Part shown: in pieces, positions 8,954-17,470 of the stretch | How positions within the stretch are numbered: the first letter of the stretch is position 1 | Layout: each line of letters opens with the position of its first letter | From: Selenomonas sp. | Lineage (GTDB): Bacteria > Bacillota > Negativicutes > Selenomonadales > Selenomonadaceae | Direction of reading: 5' to 3' | Assembly: GCA_022773585.1 (NCBI GenBank) | Contig: JALEZZ010000057.1 | Location: 38,843-102,842 of the forward strand | DNA length: 64,000 nucleotides | Translations under genes and position numbers: made by a program | The notes under the pieces: model-generated | Told to the model about the DNA's origin: nothing | Databases searched by the model: none | What the model saw: the letters and a program-made list of their open reading frames with translations, nothing else

Positions 8954-9067
8954 AATTTCGCCGAAAACCCTCCCCGGGGGTTCCTCCATGCATCAAAGCT
9001 ATGATATTCTTTCCTTGAGGTTTTGGACGTTGCGGAACGTACAAGTTTCAGGGAAAGGAGGGAGGAC

Positions 9068-10402
9068 GTGCGGTTTCTCACAGAATACGACCGGATGTAT
9101 CTGCGCGTGGCGATGCCGTCGGCGGTGGAGGGCGTCTTCATGGTGCTCTTGAGCTCGGTGGACATCATCATGGTCGGTACGCTCGGCCTCGAGGCCATCG
9201 CAGCCGTCAGCATTTTCACGCAGCCGCGCATGATGCTGCTCTGCGTGACGCGCTCGCTCGCTTCGGCTGTGACGCTCCTGACGGCGCGGTTTTTCGGGCG
9301 CGGCGAGCATGCGCCGCAGGTGCGCGTGCTCTGCCAGTCGCTGACGCTCGGCGCTGTTGTGCTCGGCTTCTTGCATCTCGTCTTTTATTTCCATCTGGAA
9401 GCGCTGCTTTCGTGGATGGGGGCGGAGCCGCAGTATCTCGCGGACGCGTTGCGCTATGGCAATCTCGCGCTCTTTGGCGTTTTTCTGACGTCGCTTGCGA
9501 CGCTGCTGCAGGCCGGGCTCATGGGGCAGGGGCGCACGGCGCTCGTGCTCTGGATCAATCTCTGGGGCAATGGCGTAAACTGCGTCGTCAATGCGCTCTT
9601 CATCTTCGGACTCGGGCCGTTCCCGGCGCTCGGCGTCGAGGGCGCGGCTATCGGCACGGTGGCCGGTGCGGCATACATGCTCTTCGAAACGGCGCGGCGG
9701 CTGCATGGCGAGATTGGTTTTTCGAAAGATGCATTCTTGCCGGATTGCGCGTTCTTCCGCTCGCTGCTGCCGATTTTCGGCGGCGTGTTCTCGGAGCAGG
9801 GCTTCGAGCGCATCGGCATGGTGCTCTACACGCGCATGGCGGCAGGGCTCGGCGAGGTGCCGTATGCCGTGCATGCCATCGCGATGAACTTCTGCGATTT
9901 CTACTATTGCTTCGCAGGCGGCCTCGGCAAGGCGAGCATGGTGCTCGCAGGACAGGCGTACGGTCGCGGCGACGTCGGCGCGTGGCGCGCGTACGGGCGG
10001 GCAGGACTGCGCTGGAGCATGATTTTTTCGACGATTTCCTTCGTCCTGACGTATGCGCTGCGTGAAGAGATCTTCTGGGTTTACACGGATGATGCGGCGT
10101 CATTGCCGCTCGGCATGATGGTGCTCGCGTTTGTCGCCGTCGTGAGCTTTCCCGAGGCGCATGCGCTCGTCTGCGCCGGCATCCTGCGCGGCACGGGCTG
10201 CACGAACGAGGTCGCGGCGTATTCGTTTGTCAGCGTGACGTTCCTGCGCCCGGTCGTGACGGCGTTCCTTCTCTACGTTCTCGGACTCGGCCTCATGGGC
10301 GTCTGGCTGGCACTGGCCTTTGACCAGTCTCTGCGTGCCGTTTGTTCGTCTGTGCTCGTCAGACGCCTCTGGCGAAAAAAATGCTTGCCAACAGGCGCAT
10401 AA
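9068..10402 (+). CDS. MATE family efflux transporter
   Basis: A 444-residue multidrug and toxin extrusion protein with about 12 hydrophobic helices. MPSAVEGVFMVLLSSVDIIMVG near the start and the internally repeated MVLAGQAYGRGD segment in the second half are typical of NorM/DinF-like cation-drug antiporters. I chose GTG 9068 because the strong AAAGGAGGGAGG (9055-9065) directly precedes it; an earlier ATG at 9023 has no ribosome site. No clear promoter is seen in the 114 bases upstream, so transcription may read through from the MFS gene. The promoter of the next operon overlaps the last codons. Confidence 0.87.
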   Translation: MRFLTEYDRMYLRVAMPSAVEGVFMVLLSSVDIIMVGTLGLEAIAAVSIFTQPRMMLLCVTRSLASAVTLLTARFFGRGEHAPQVRVLCQSLTLGAVVLGFLHLVFYFHLEALLSWMGAEPQYLADALRYGNLALFGVFLTSLATLLQAGLMGQGRTALVLWINLWGNGVNCVVNALFIFGLGPFPALGVEGAAIGTVAGAAYMLFETARRLHGEIGFSKDAFLPDCAFFRSLLPIFGGVFSEQGFERIGMVLYTRMAAGLGEVPYAVHAIAMNFCDFYYCFAGGLGKASMVLAGQAYGRGDVGAWRAYGRAGLRWSMIFSTISFVLTYALREEIFWVYTDDAASLPLGMMVLAFVAVVSFPEAHALVCAGILRGTGCTNEVAAYSFVSVTFLRPVVTAFLLYVLGLGLMGVWLALAFDQSLRAVCSSVLVRRLWRKKCLPTGA

Positions 10403-10413
10403 GCTGGTATGAT
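10385..10413 (+). promoter_or_regulatory. Promoter of the B12-riboswitch/ABC importer operon
   Basis: TTGCCA (10385-10390) and TATGAT (10408-10413) are separated by exactly 17 bases. The -35 lies within the last codons of the MATE gene. Confidence 0.8.
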
Positions 10414-10467
10414 AAAGATGTTAATGATTATCTAAGTCATAAAAACAGCAAAACTTCACAAGATTGG

Positions 10468-10632
10468 ACCAGGTGTCGCAAGACTCAATAGGGAAGCCGG
10501 TCAAAGTCCGGCGCGGTCCCGCCACTGTAACAGTGAGTGCACTGCAGAAGATATGTCACTGGAGATGGAAAAGCATCTTTGGGAAGGCGCAGCAGCACGA
10601 AGAACTGGAGCCAGGAGAACTGCCTGATCGAC
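10468..10632 (+). promoter_or_regulatory. Cobalamin (AdoCbl) riboswitch
   Basis: The conserved core of the B12 riboswitch is readable in order: AGGGAA at 10490, the GCCGGT..AGTCCGGC stem, GCGGTCCCGCCACTGTAA (the B12 box side), then GGAGCCAGGAGAACTGCCTG ending near 10626. The variable arm between lies at about 10530-10600. Edges are approximate. In this class bound adenosylcobalamin represses downstream genes by termination or by hiding the ribosome site. A strong terminator follows 97 bases later, so transcriptional control is likely. Confidence 0.93.
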
Positions 10633-10729
10633 AATCGCCGATTGACCCGCGAGCGACGGGGATGGAGATTTCGAGAAAGGCTTCTTTCTGTATGCGCCGT
10701 TTGTGGTGACGTATGCCTTGAAGAGATCC

Positions 10730-10763
10730 AGCCCTTCCTCCTTTGCGGGGGAAGGGCTTTTTT
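10730..10763 (+). terminator. Terminator (expression platform) of the cobalamin riboswitch
   Basis: A 12-bp stem (10730-10741 with 10747-10758, one G-U) with loop TTTGC and six T. It lies between the aptamer and the first ABC gene, where it can switch transcription off when B12 is plentiful. The antiterminator pairing was not resolved by eye. Confidence 0.87.
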
Positions 10764-10808
10764 GCGTGCAGTTCGTTTCTGCCGCTTGCTTTGAAAGGAG
10801 TGGTGCCG

Positions 10809-11759
10809 TTGAAAAGATTTTGGAAGAAGCTGGCGGAGATGCTGGTGACGCTCCTCGGGGTGACGTTCCTGACGTTCTGCCTTTCGGTGCTTGCACCCGG
10901 CGATCCGGCGGCGATGGTGCTCGAGGCTGGCGACCACATCGTGTCGGAGGAGCTCCTTGCACAGACCCGCCACGAGATGGGGCTCGACCAGCCGTTCCTC
11001 GTCCAGTACGGGCGATGGCTCGGCGGCGTCGCGCACGGCGACCTCGGCCTCTCGTACTCGGCGAAGAAGCCGGTTGCTGAAAAGCTCATGGAAGGGAGCA
11101 CGGGCACGTTCTTCCTCGCGGCCGTGACGGTGTGCTTCATGCTGATCATCTCGCTGCCGCTCGGCATCTGGTCAGCTGTGCATCGGAACTGGCTGCCGGA
11201 CTACCTCGTGCGCGTCGGCTCGTTCATCGGCGTGTCGATGCCGAATTTCTGGCTCGGACTCATTCTCCTCTATGTCTTCGGCCTGAAGCTCGGACTCTTT
11301 CCCATCACGAGCTCGTCGGTGACAGCGAAAGGCGTCGTGCTGCCGGCGCTGACGCTCGCCATCTACCAATCAGCGAAATACGTGCGGCAGGTCCGTACGG
11401 TCATCCTCGACGAGCTCCATCAGGACTATGTCGTCGGCGCGCGGGCGCGCGGCATTTCCGAGCGGCGCATCCTGTACCTGCACATCCTGCCGAACGCTCT
11501 TTTGCCGCTCATCACGCTGCTCGGCATGAGCATCGGCTGGCTGCTCGGCGGCGTCGCGGTCATCGAGGTCGTGTTCTCGTGGCCGGGCATTGGCAACATG
11601 GCCGTCCATGCAATCACGATGCGCGACTATCCGCTCGTCGAGGGCTTCGTGCTCTGGATTGCCATCGTCTACATGGTCATCAATGCACTGGTTGACTTGT
11701 CGTATGCGTACCTCGATCCACGGCTCCGCCGCAGCATCGGGAAAGGAGGCGAGGCCTGA
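10809..11759 (+). CDS. Nik/Opp-type ABC transporter permease 1 (NikB/DppB-like)
   Basis: A 316-residue inner-membrane permease of the nickel/peptide family with about six helices. The N-terminal APGDPAAM motif and the cytoplasmic EAA loop (VVGARARGISERRILYLHILPN) are typical of NikB and DppB. TTG 10809 is chosen because AAGGAG ends 8 bases before it; GTG 10803 is too close to that site. It is the first gene after the B12 riboswitch and terminator, and it overlaps the second permease by one base. B12 control suggests cobalt, nickel or a corrinoid precursor as substrate rather than peptides. That is inference from context. Confidence 0.9.
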   Translation: MKRFWKKLAEMLVTLLGVTFLTFCLSVLAPGDPAAMVLEAGDHIVSEELLAQTRHEMGLDQPFLVQYGRWLGGVAHGDLGLSYSAKKPVAEKLMEGSTGTFFLAAVTVCFMLIISLPLGIWSAVHRNWLPDYLVRVGSFIGVSMPNFWLGLILLYVFGLKLGLFPITSSSVTAKGVVLPALTLAIYQSAKYVRQVRTVILDELHQDYVVGARARGISERRILYLHILPNALLPLITLLGMSIGWLLGGVAVIEVVFSWPGIGNMAVHAITMRDYPLVEGFVLWIAIVYMVINALVDLSYAYLDPRLRRSIGKGGEA

Positions 11760-12598
11760 TGACAGAAGCGTTCCACAGCGTGGTCGAAGCGCTCCGCACG
11801 CACCGCCTGTTCGCCGTCTACACGGCTCTCGTCGCCCTGATCGTCCTGCTGGCAATCTTCGCGCCGTATCTCGCGCCGCAAGACCCGATGGAAGGCAATA
11901 TGAAGAACGTCCTCCAGACGCCGTCGGCCGAGCATTGGCTCGGCACGGACAAGCTCGGCCGCGATACGTTCTCGCGCATCGTCGCGGGCACGCAGGTTTC
12001 GCTCTTCATGACGCTCTGCCTCGTGCTGCTCGTCGCCATCGTCGGCAGCACGGTCGGCATCCTGTCCGGCTATTTCGGCGGCAAGGTCGAGCGCGTGCTC
12101 ATGCGCTTTGCCGACATGATGCTCGCTTTCCCGGGCGTCGTGCTTGCCATCGCGATTGCGGGCATCCTCGGCGGCAGCGTCATCAACACGATTCTCGCAC
12201 TTCTCGCGGTCGCCTGGGCGAAGTACGCGCGCCTCGTGCGCAGCCTCGTTGTGAAGATCCGCAACCGCGATTTCATCCTCGCAGCCGAGGTCAATGGCAC
12301 GCGCACGCGCGACATCCTCTGGCGCCACATCCTGCCGAATGTGCTGCCGATGGTTGTCATCACGGGCGCCATGGACATCGGCACGATGATGATGGAGATC
12401 GCGGGACTTTCGTTCCTCGGATTCGGGGCGCAGCCGCCGACGCCGGAATGGGGTCTGATGCTCAACGAGGGACGCCAGTACATCCAGACGGCACCGTGGC
12501 TCATGGTGTATCCGGGTGCGGCAATCTTCCTTGTCGTGACGGTGTTCAACCTCTGGGGCGACAGCCTGCGAGACGTGCTTGATCCACGACAGGATTGA
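11759..12598 (+). CDS. Nik/Opp-type ABC transporter permease 2 (NikC/DppC-like)
   Basis: A 279-residue partner permease. The features visible are the N-terminal single helix (about residues 20-38), the family motif HWLGTDKLGRDTFSRIVAGTQ, and the EAA loop AAEVNGTRTRDILWRHILPN. It forms the transmembrane channel with the preceding permease. Its ATG overlaps the upstream stop (TGATG), indicating tight coupling. Length and layout are normal for NikC/DppC. The gene order permease-permease-binding protein-ATPase-ATPase differs from the usual E. coli nikABCDE order in having the binding protein third. Confidence 0.91.
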   Translation: MTEAFHSVVEALRTHRLFAVYTALVALIVLLAIFAPYLAPQDPMEGNMKNVLQTPSAEHWLGTDKLGRDTFSRIVAGTQVSLFMTLCLVLLVAIVGSTVGILSGYFGGKVERVLMRFADMMLAFPGVVLAIAIAGILGGSVINTILALLAVAWAKYARLVRSLVVKIRNRDFILAAEVNGTRTRDILWRHILPNVLPMVVITGAMDIGTMMMEIAGLSFLGFGAQPPTPEWGLMLNEGRQYIQTAPWLMVYPGAAIFLVVTVFNLWGDSLRDVLDPRQD

Positions 12599-12636
12599 GA
12601 AATATGTTTATTTGAAAGAAAAGAGGGACCAGAAAG

Positions 12637-14226
12637 ATGAGGAGAAGCTGGATGAAGAAGATGTGGAAAACGGTCGCACTCGGCCTGACGAGCGTGCTCG
12701 CTGCCGGCATCTTTGCAGGATGCGGCGGCGGCGGAAATTCGGCCGCTGATACGAAGACGCTCAAGGTTGGCGTGACGAACTTTGCCGACACGCTCGATCC
12801 GCTCGAGAATTACTTTGCATGGGTCGTCGTACGCTACGGCCTCGGCGAGGGCCTGACGAAGTTCGACGACAAGATGGATACGCAGCCATGGCTCGCCGAG
12901 AGCTGGAGCGTCGCCGATGACAAGCTCACGTGGACGTTCAAGATTCGCGACGGCGTGAAGTTCTCGAATGGCGACCCGCTGACGGCAGAAGCCGTCAAGT
13001 CGTCCATCGAGCTCGTCTTTGAGAAGGTGCCGCGCGCCAAGACGTTCTTCGAGTACGACTCGATTACGGCAGACGGCCAGACGCTGACGATCAAGACGAA
13101 GACACCGCAGCCGGGCATGCCGGGCTATCTCGCTGATCCGCTCTTCCTCATCGTCGATACGAAGGCGGACGAGGGCCGCGATGTCCGCAAGGAAGGCCCA
13201 ATCTGCACAGGCCCCTACATGGTCGAGTCCTTTGTCAAGGAAAAGGCCGTCATGAAGAAGAATCCGAATTATTGGGATGGCGATGTGCCGTTTGAGACGG
13301 TCGAGGTCAACTCCATCGACGATCCGAACACGCGCGCGATGGCGCTGCAGTCGGGCGATGTCGATATGGCTGTCAACATCGCGGCTGGCGACATGGACGT
13401 CTTCCGCAATAACGACAAGTTCGAAATCAAGGAAATCTCGTCGTTGCGCGACGTGCTGGCACGCCTGAACCAGAAGCCGGATCATATCCTCTCCGATCCG
13501 AAGGTGCGCGCGGCGCTGATTTCGGGCTGCGATCGCGAATCGTACAATCAGACGCTGCTGCGCGGCACGTTCATCACGGGCAGCGCACCGGTTCCGCCGT
13601 CGCTCGACTATGGCTTTGATCAAATGAAAGACCCGAACAGTTACAATCCGGAACGCGCCGCCAAGCTCCTCGACGAGGCGGGGTGGAAGGATGAAGACGG
13701 CGACGGCATCCGCGAGAAGGATGGCAAGAAGCTCCAGCTCCACTTCGTCGTCTACAACAGCCGCGCCGAGCTGCCAATCTATGCTGAGGCTGTGCAGTCC
13801 GACCTCAAGAAGCTCGGCTTCGACATCGTCATCGACACGGTGGACTACAACCTGCTCGACAACATCGGCATCAAGGGCGAGTACGACCTCCTGATCTCGA
13901 ACATCCTGACGGCGAACACGGGCGACCCCGAGCTCTTCATGAAGGGCTACTGGATGACGAACACGAATGGCGACAACCCGCAGAACGGCTCGGGCTACAG
14001 CAACCCGAAATATGATGAAAAGATGCACCAGCTCTCGGCGGAGTTCGACAAGGGCAAGCGCCGCCAGCTCATCATGGAGATGGAGCAGATCCTGCTCGAC
14101 GATGGCGCTTCGCTGTTCCTCGGCTATCCGCAGACGAACATCGTGAGCTCGAAGAAGCTGACGGGCGTCGAGATGTATCCGAGCGACTACTACTGGATCA
14201 CGAACAAGATCCGCCCGGCCAAGTGA
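12637..14226 (+). CDS. Nik/Opp-type substrate-binding lipoprotein (SBP family 5)
   Basis: A 529-residue extracytoplasmic binding protein. A lipoprotein signal ends in FAGC with the lipidated Cys at residue 29, so it should be anchored at the outer face of the inner membrane. The SBP_bac_5 fold is recognisable from WLAESWSVADDKLTWTFKIR and the FSNGDPLTAEAVKSS segment. An alternative ATG at 12652 (MKKMWKT) has its own GAGGAG 7 bases upstream and is equally possible; both leave the signal intact. Ligand specificity cannot be read directly: peptide, nickel chelate and heme binders share this fold. B12-riboswitch control favours a cobalt or corrinoid-linked ligand. Confidence 0.9.
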   Translation: MRRSWMKKMWKTVALGLTSVLAAGIFAGCGGGGNSAADTKTLKVGVTNFADTLDPLENYFAWVVVRYGLGEGLTKFDDKMDTQPWLAESWSVADDKLTWTFKIRDGVKFSNGDPLTAEAVKSSIELVFEKVPRAKTFFEYDSITADGQTLTIKTKTPQPGMPGYLADPLFLIVDTKADEGRDVRKEGPICTGPYMVESFVKEKAVMKKNPNYWDGDVPFETVEVNSIDDPNTRAMALQSGDVDMAVNIAAGDMDVFRNNDKFEIKEISSLRDVLARLNQKPDHILSDPKVRAALISGCDRESYNQTLLRGTFITGSAPVPPSLDYGFDQMKDPNSYNPERAAKLLDEAGWKDEDGDGIREKDGKKLQLHFVVYNSRAELPIYAEAVQSDLKKLGFDIVIDTVDYNLLDNIGIKGEYDLLISNILTANTGDPELFMKGYWMTNTNGDNPQNGSGYSNPKYDEKMHQLSAEFDKGKRRQLIMEMEQILLDDGASLFLGYPQTNIVSSKKLTGVEMYPSDYYWITNKIRPAK

Positions 14227-14235
14227 GGTGGTTTG

Positions 14236-15039
14236 ATGCTGCTTGACGTTTCCCATCTGGAAATCTCGTATGCGCAGAAAGGGAAGCCCGCAGAGCCGAC
14301 CGTCCAAGATGTGACGTTCTCGCTCGAGAAAGGCGAAGTCCTCGCCATCGTCGGCGAGTCTGGAAGCGGCAAGACGACGGTCATCCGTGCCCTGCTCGGC
14401 TGCCTGCCGGTCGGCGGGCAGATGACGGGCGGTTCGGCGGTGTTCGACGGGCAGGAGCTGCGAACGCTCGCCGAAAAGGGGTGGCAGAAGCTCCGCGGCC
14501 GGGACATCTCGATGATCTTCCAGGACAGCGGCAGCATGATGAACCCCGTGCAGACCATCGGGCATCAGTACGTCGAATTTCTGCGCACGCACGAAAAAAT
14601 CTCGAAGAGCGAGGCGCGTGCGATGGCCATCGAAAAGCTCGCGCTCATGAACCTGCCGAGCCCGGAGCACATCATGGACTCGTATGCGTTCGAGCTCTCG
14701 GGCGGCATGCGGCAGCGCGTCGGCATCGCGATGGCGATTACGTTCCAGCCGAAGCTCCTGCTCGCTGACGAGCCGACGAGCGCGCTCGACGTGACGACGC
14801 AGGCGCAGATTGCAGGCGAACTCACGTATGTCACGCGCGGGCTCGGCACGGCGATGATCATCGTCACGCACAACATCGGTCTTGCGGCCGCACTCTCCGA
14901 CCGCATCCTCGTCATGGCGGGCGGCCGCGTCGTCGAATATGGTACGTCGCAGGACATCATGGAGCGCCCGCAAGCGGACTATACGAAATCACTGCTGGCC
15001 GCTGTGCCGGAGATCGGAGGCCGCCGCTATGTCGAATGA
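14236..15039 (+). CDS. Nik/Opp-type ABC transporter ATPase 1 (NikD/DppD-like)
   Basis: A 267-residue ATPase with Walker A GESGSGKTT near residue 37, the Q-loop FQDSGSMMNPVQTIG, signature LSGGMRQRV, Walker B LLLADEPTSALD and a switch His in VTHN. The typical C-terminal oligopeptide-transporter extension is absent, as is usual for shorter NikD proteins. ATG 14236 follows GAGGTGG; a TTG three bases earlier is also in frame. It starts 9 bases after the binding-protein stop and overlaps the next ATPase by 11 bases. Confidence 0.91.
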   Translation: MLLDVSHLEISYAQKGKPAEPTVQDVTFSLEKGEVLAIVGESGSGKTTVIRALLGCLPVGGQMTGGSAVFDGQELRTLAEKGWQKLRGRDISMIFQDSGSMMNPVQTIGHQYVEFLRTHEKISKSEARAMAIEKLALMNLPSPEHIMDSYAFELSGGMRQRVGIAMAITFQPKLLLADEPTSALDVTTQAQIAGELTYVTRGLGTAMIIVTHNIGLAAALSDRILVMAGGRVVEYGTSQDIMERPQADYTKSLLAAVPEIGGRRYVE

Positions 15040-16009
15040 AGCACATGCATCGCATGAAGTCATCCTGCGCGTGGAGGACGTCACGAAAAAATTCCCGACG
15101 CCGGACGGGCGGGAGCTCACAGCTTGCTCGCATGTTTCGTTTGACGTGCGGGCGGGCGAGACCGTCGCCATCGTCGGCGAATCCGGCTGCGGCAAGACGA
15201 CGCTCCTCAAAACGCTCATGAACATCCATCCGCCGACGGAGGGGCGCATCCTCTTTTATGGTGAGGACGTGACAAAGCTCACGGGGGAAGAGCGACGGGC
15301 GAACTACCGCCATATCCAGATGGTCTTTCAGGATCCGACGGCGGCGTTCGACCCGAAGATGCGCATCCGCGACATCATCTGCGAGCCGCTCGAAAATTTT
15401 GGCGAAGTCCGCGCGGACGAAAAGGAAGAGCGGGCGCGGGAACTCCTGCGGCAGGTCGAGCTGCCGGAAAATTTCACTGACCGCTATCCGCACAACATGA
15501 GCGGCGGCCAGCGGCAGCGCGTGGCCATCGCGCGGGCGCTCGCGCTCTCGCCGGAGGTCATTGCCTGCGACGAGGCGACGAGTGCGCTCGACGTCTCCGT
15601 GCAGGATCGCATCATCCAGCTGCTCGTGCGCCTGCAGAAAGAGAAGGGCATCGCCTATGTCTTCATCTGCCATGACCTCGCGCTCGTGAGCCTCTTTGCG
15701 CACCGCGTCGTCATCATGTACCTTGGTCACGTCATGGAGCGCATTGCAGGCAGGGAGCTCCAGCAGGCACGTCATCCCTACACGCAGGCGCTTCTGCGCT
15801 CCGTTTTCTCGACGGATATGGAGAAGAACCAGCGCATCAGCGTGCTGCCCGGCGAGATTCCGAGTCCGCTCGACATCCCCGTCGGCTGTCCGTTCCAGAC
15901 GCGCTGCCCTGTCGCGAAAGACATCTGCCGCCGCGAGAAGCCTGAGCTCCGTGAAATCGCGCCCGGCCATTTTGTCGCCTGCCACGAGCCACAAGCACCG
16001 CTGGCATGA
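15029..16009 (+). CDS. Nik/Opp-type ABC transporter ATPase 2 (NikE/DppF-like)
   Basis: A 326-residue ATPase with Walker A GESGCGKTT near residue 50, Q-loop FQDPTAAFDPKM, signature MSGGQRQRVAIARAL, Walker B ACDEATSALD and switch His in ICHDLAL. A C-terminal oligopeptide-ATPase domain follows (about residues 265-320) with the cysteines CPFQTRC...C...C that can hold an Fe-S cluster in related DppD/OppD proteins. The ATG at 15029 sits inside the end of the previous gene with GGAGG 8 bases upstream. The longer open frame back to 14882 lies inside the first ATPase gene and is rejected. A terminator follows. Confidence 0.91.
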   Translation: MSNEAHASHEVILRVEDVTKKFPTPDGRELTACSHVSFDVRAGETVAIVGESGCGKTTLLKTLMNIHPPTEGRILFYGEDVTKLTGEERRANYRHIQMVFQDPTAAFDPKMRIRDIICEPLENFGEVRADEKEERARELLRQVELPENFTDRYPHNMSGGQRQRVAIARALALSPEVIACDEATSALDVSVQDRIIQLLVRLQKEKGIAYVFICHDLALVSLFAHRVVIMYLGHVMERIAGRELQQARHPYTQALLRSVFSTDMEKNQRISVLPGEIPSPLDIPVGCPFQTRCPVAKDICRREKPELREIAPGHFVACHEPQAPLA

Positions 16010-16032
16010 AAAATACGAACTTCTTCTTGTTT

Positions 16033-16067
16033 GGAGAACGGAACGATTCCGTTCTCCTTTTCTTTTT
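16033..16067 (+). terminator. Terminator of the B12-controlled ABC importer operon
   Basis: A perfect 11-bp stem (GGAGAACGGAA with its complement) and loop CGA are followed by TTTTCTTTTT. Confidence 0.9.
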
Positions 16068-16141
16068 CGCAATCTTTGTCCACGAGAGAGAGATTGATAC
16101 GCGAGGTAGCGTGTATTTAACAAATCGCATGAATTTCCGTG

Positions 16142-16170
16142 TTGACATTGTTTTTTGCAGATGCTATTAT
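16142..16170 (+). promoter_or_regulatory. Promoter of the str operon
   Basis: A perfect TTGACA (16142-16147) and TATTAT (16165-16170) are separated by 17 bases, about 50 bases before the L7Ae-like start codon. It is one of the strongest promoter matches in the window, as expected for translation genes. Confidence 0.9.
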
Positions 16171-16221
16171 GTGGAAGTGCCTGAGATGAGACACGACTTC
16201 AAGAGCTTCGAGGTGAACGAA

Positions 16222-16476
16222 ATGCCACTAGAAACGCTGAAGAGTGCGGATCGGGTCACCGGCCTCAAGCAGGTCGGAAAGGCAGTCAGGAACCATCGCG
16301 CCGTGCGCGTCTTCCTTGCGGAGGATGCTGACGCGCGCGTGACGGAGCCCATCCGGGAGCTCTGCAAGGCAGAGGACGTTCCCGTCGAGGCGGCTCCGAC
16401 GATGAAGGAGCTTGGCAAAGCCTGCGGCATCGATGTCGGCGCTGCAGCCGCAGCACTCATCGGATCCCATCGTTAG
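16222..16476 (+). CDS. Ribosomal L7Ae/L30e-like RNA-binding protein (YbxF-like)
   Basis: An 84-residue protein of the L7Ae/L30e family, equivalent to YbxF (also called RplGB), which binds kink-turn RNA in Bacillus. LKSADRVTGLKQVGKAVRNH is followed by FLAEDADARVTEPIRELCKAEDVPV and the conserved ELGKACGIDVGAAAAAL. ATG 16222 follows GAGGTG with a 6-base gap; longer reading of the frame would run through the promoter. It is the first gene of the str operon, its normal place upstream of rpsL, but rpoB-rpoC are not upstream here. Confidence 0.88.
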   Translation: MPLETLKSADRVTGLKQVGKAVRNHRAVRVFLAEDADARVTEPIRELCKAEDVPVEAAPTMKELGKACGIDVGAAAAALIGSHR

Positions 16477-16543
16477 AAACCTTGCGGCCCTCCGCGAGAT
16501 TTCATAAATAATAAATTCTAAAATGAAGGAAGGAGGTGCATGT

Positions 16544-16927
16544 ATGCCTACTATCAACCAGTTAGTCCGTAAAAGCAGAAAGAGCATGCAGGAGAAATCC
16601 ACAGCACCAGCACTGAAAAATTGCCCGCAGAAGCGCGGCGTTTGCACGCGTGTCTACACGACGACGCCGAAAAAGCCGAACTCGGCTCTGCGTAAGGTCG
16701 CTCGTGTTCGTCTGACGAACAGCATCGAAGTGACTGCATACATTCCTGGCATTGGTCATAATCTCCAGGAGCATAGTGTTGTTCTCATCCGCGGCGGTCG
16801 TGTCAAGGACCTCCCAGGTGTCCGCTACCACATCATCCGTGGTTCGCTCGATACTGCCGGTGTTCAGGATCGCGGCCAGTCCCGTTCCAAATACGGCGCT
16901 AAGAAAGCGAAAGCAAAGAAGAAATAA
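16544..16927 (+). CDS. rpsL: 30S ribosomal protein S12
   Basis: A 127-residue S12 located at the decoding centre of the small subunit. The conserved [18 protein letters not shown] and [16 protein letters not shown] segments are intact; these hold the lysines at which streptomycin-resistance substitutions are known in other bacteria, and both look wild type. The ATG at 16544 (MPTINQL) follows AAGGAGGTG; the frame opens 21 bases earlier but that codon overlaps the ribosome site. It is followed by rpsG after 38 bases. Confidence 0.98.
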   Translation: MPTINQLVRKSRKSMQEKSTAPALKNCPQKRGVCTRVYTTTPKKPNSALRKVARVRLTNSIEVTAYIPGIGHNLQEHSVVLIRGGRVKDLPGVRYHIIRGSLDTAGVQDRGQSRSKYGAKKAKAKKK

Positions 16928-16950
16928 CACAAGCTCGCGTGAGACTATGA

Positions 16951-17436
<486 letters not shown>

Positions 17437-17470
17437 TCCTTTTTCTACTATATAAGGAGAGATATCAGAA

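Noticed and set aside
10464..10709. 81-codon frame over the riboswitch
   Set aside because: It is entirely within the conserved cobalamin aptamer and its linker.
12070..14973. 967-codon open frame on the minus strand
   Set aside because: It lies antisense to the ABC importer genes and is rich in Arg, His, Asp and Ala with no domain pattern. It is a codon-bias shadow. The same applies to other long antisense frames, for example 826-2118, 6185-8185 and 17465-19576.
16006..16221. Longer L7Ae-like protein starting before the str promoter
   Set aside because: The frame would run through the terminator and the consensus promoter. The ATG at 16222 has a proper ribosome site.
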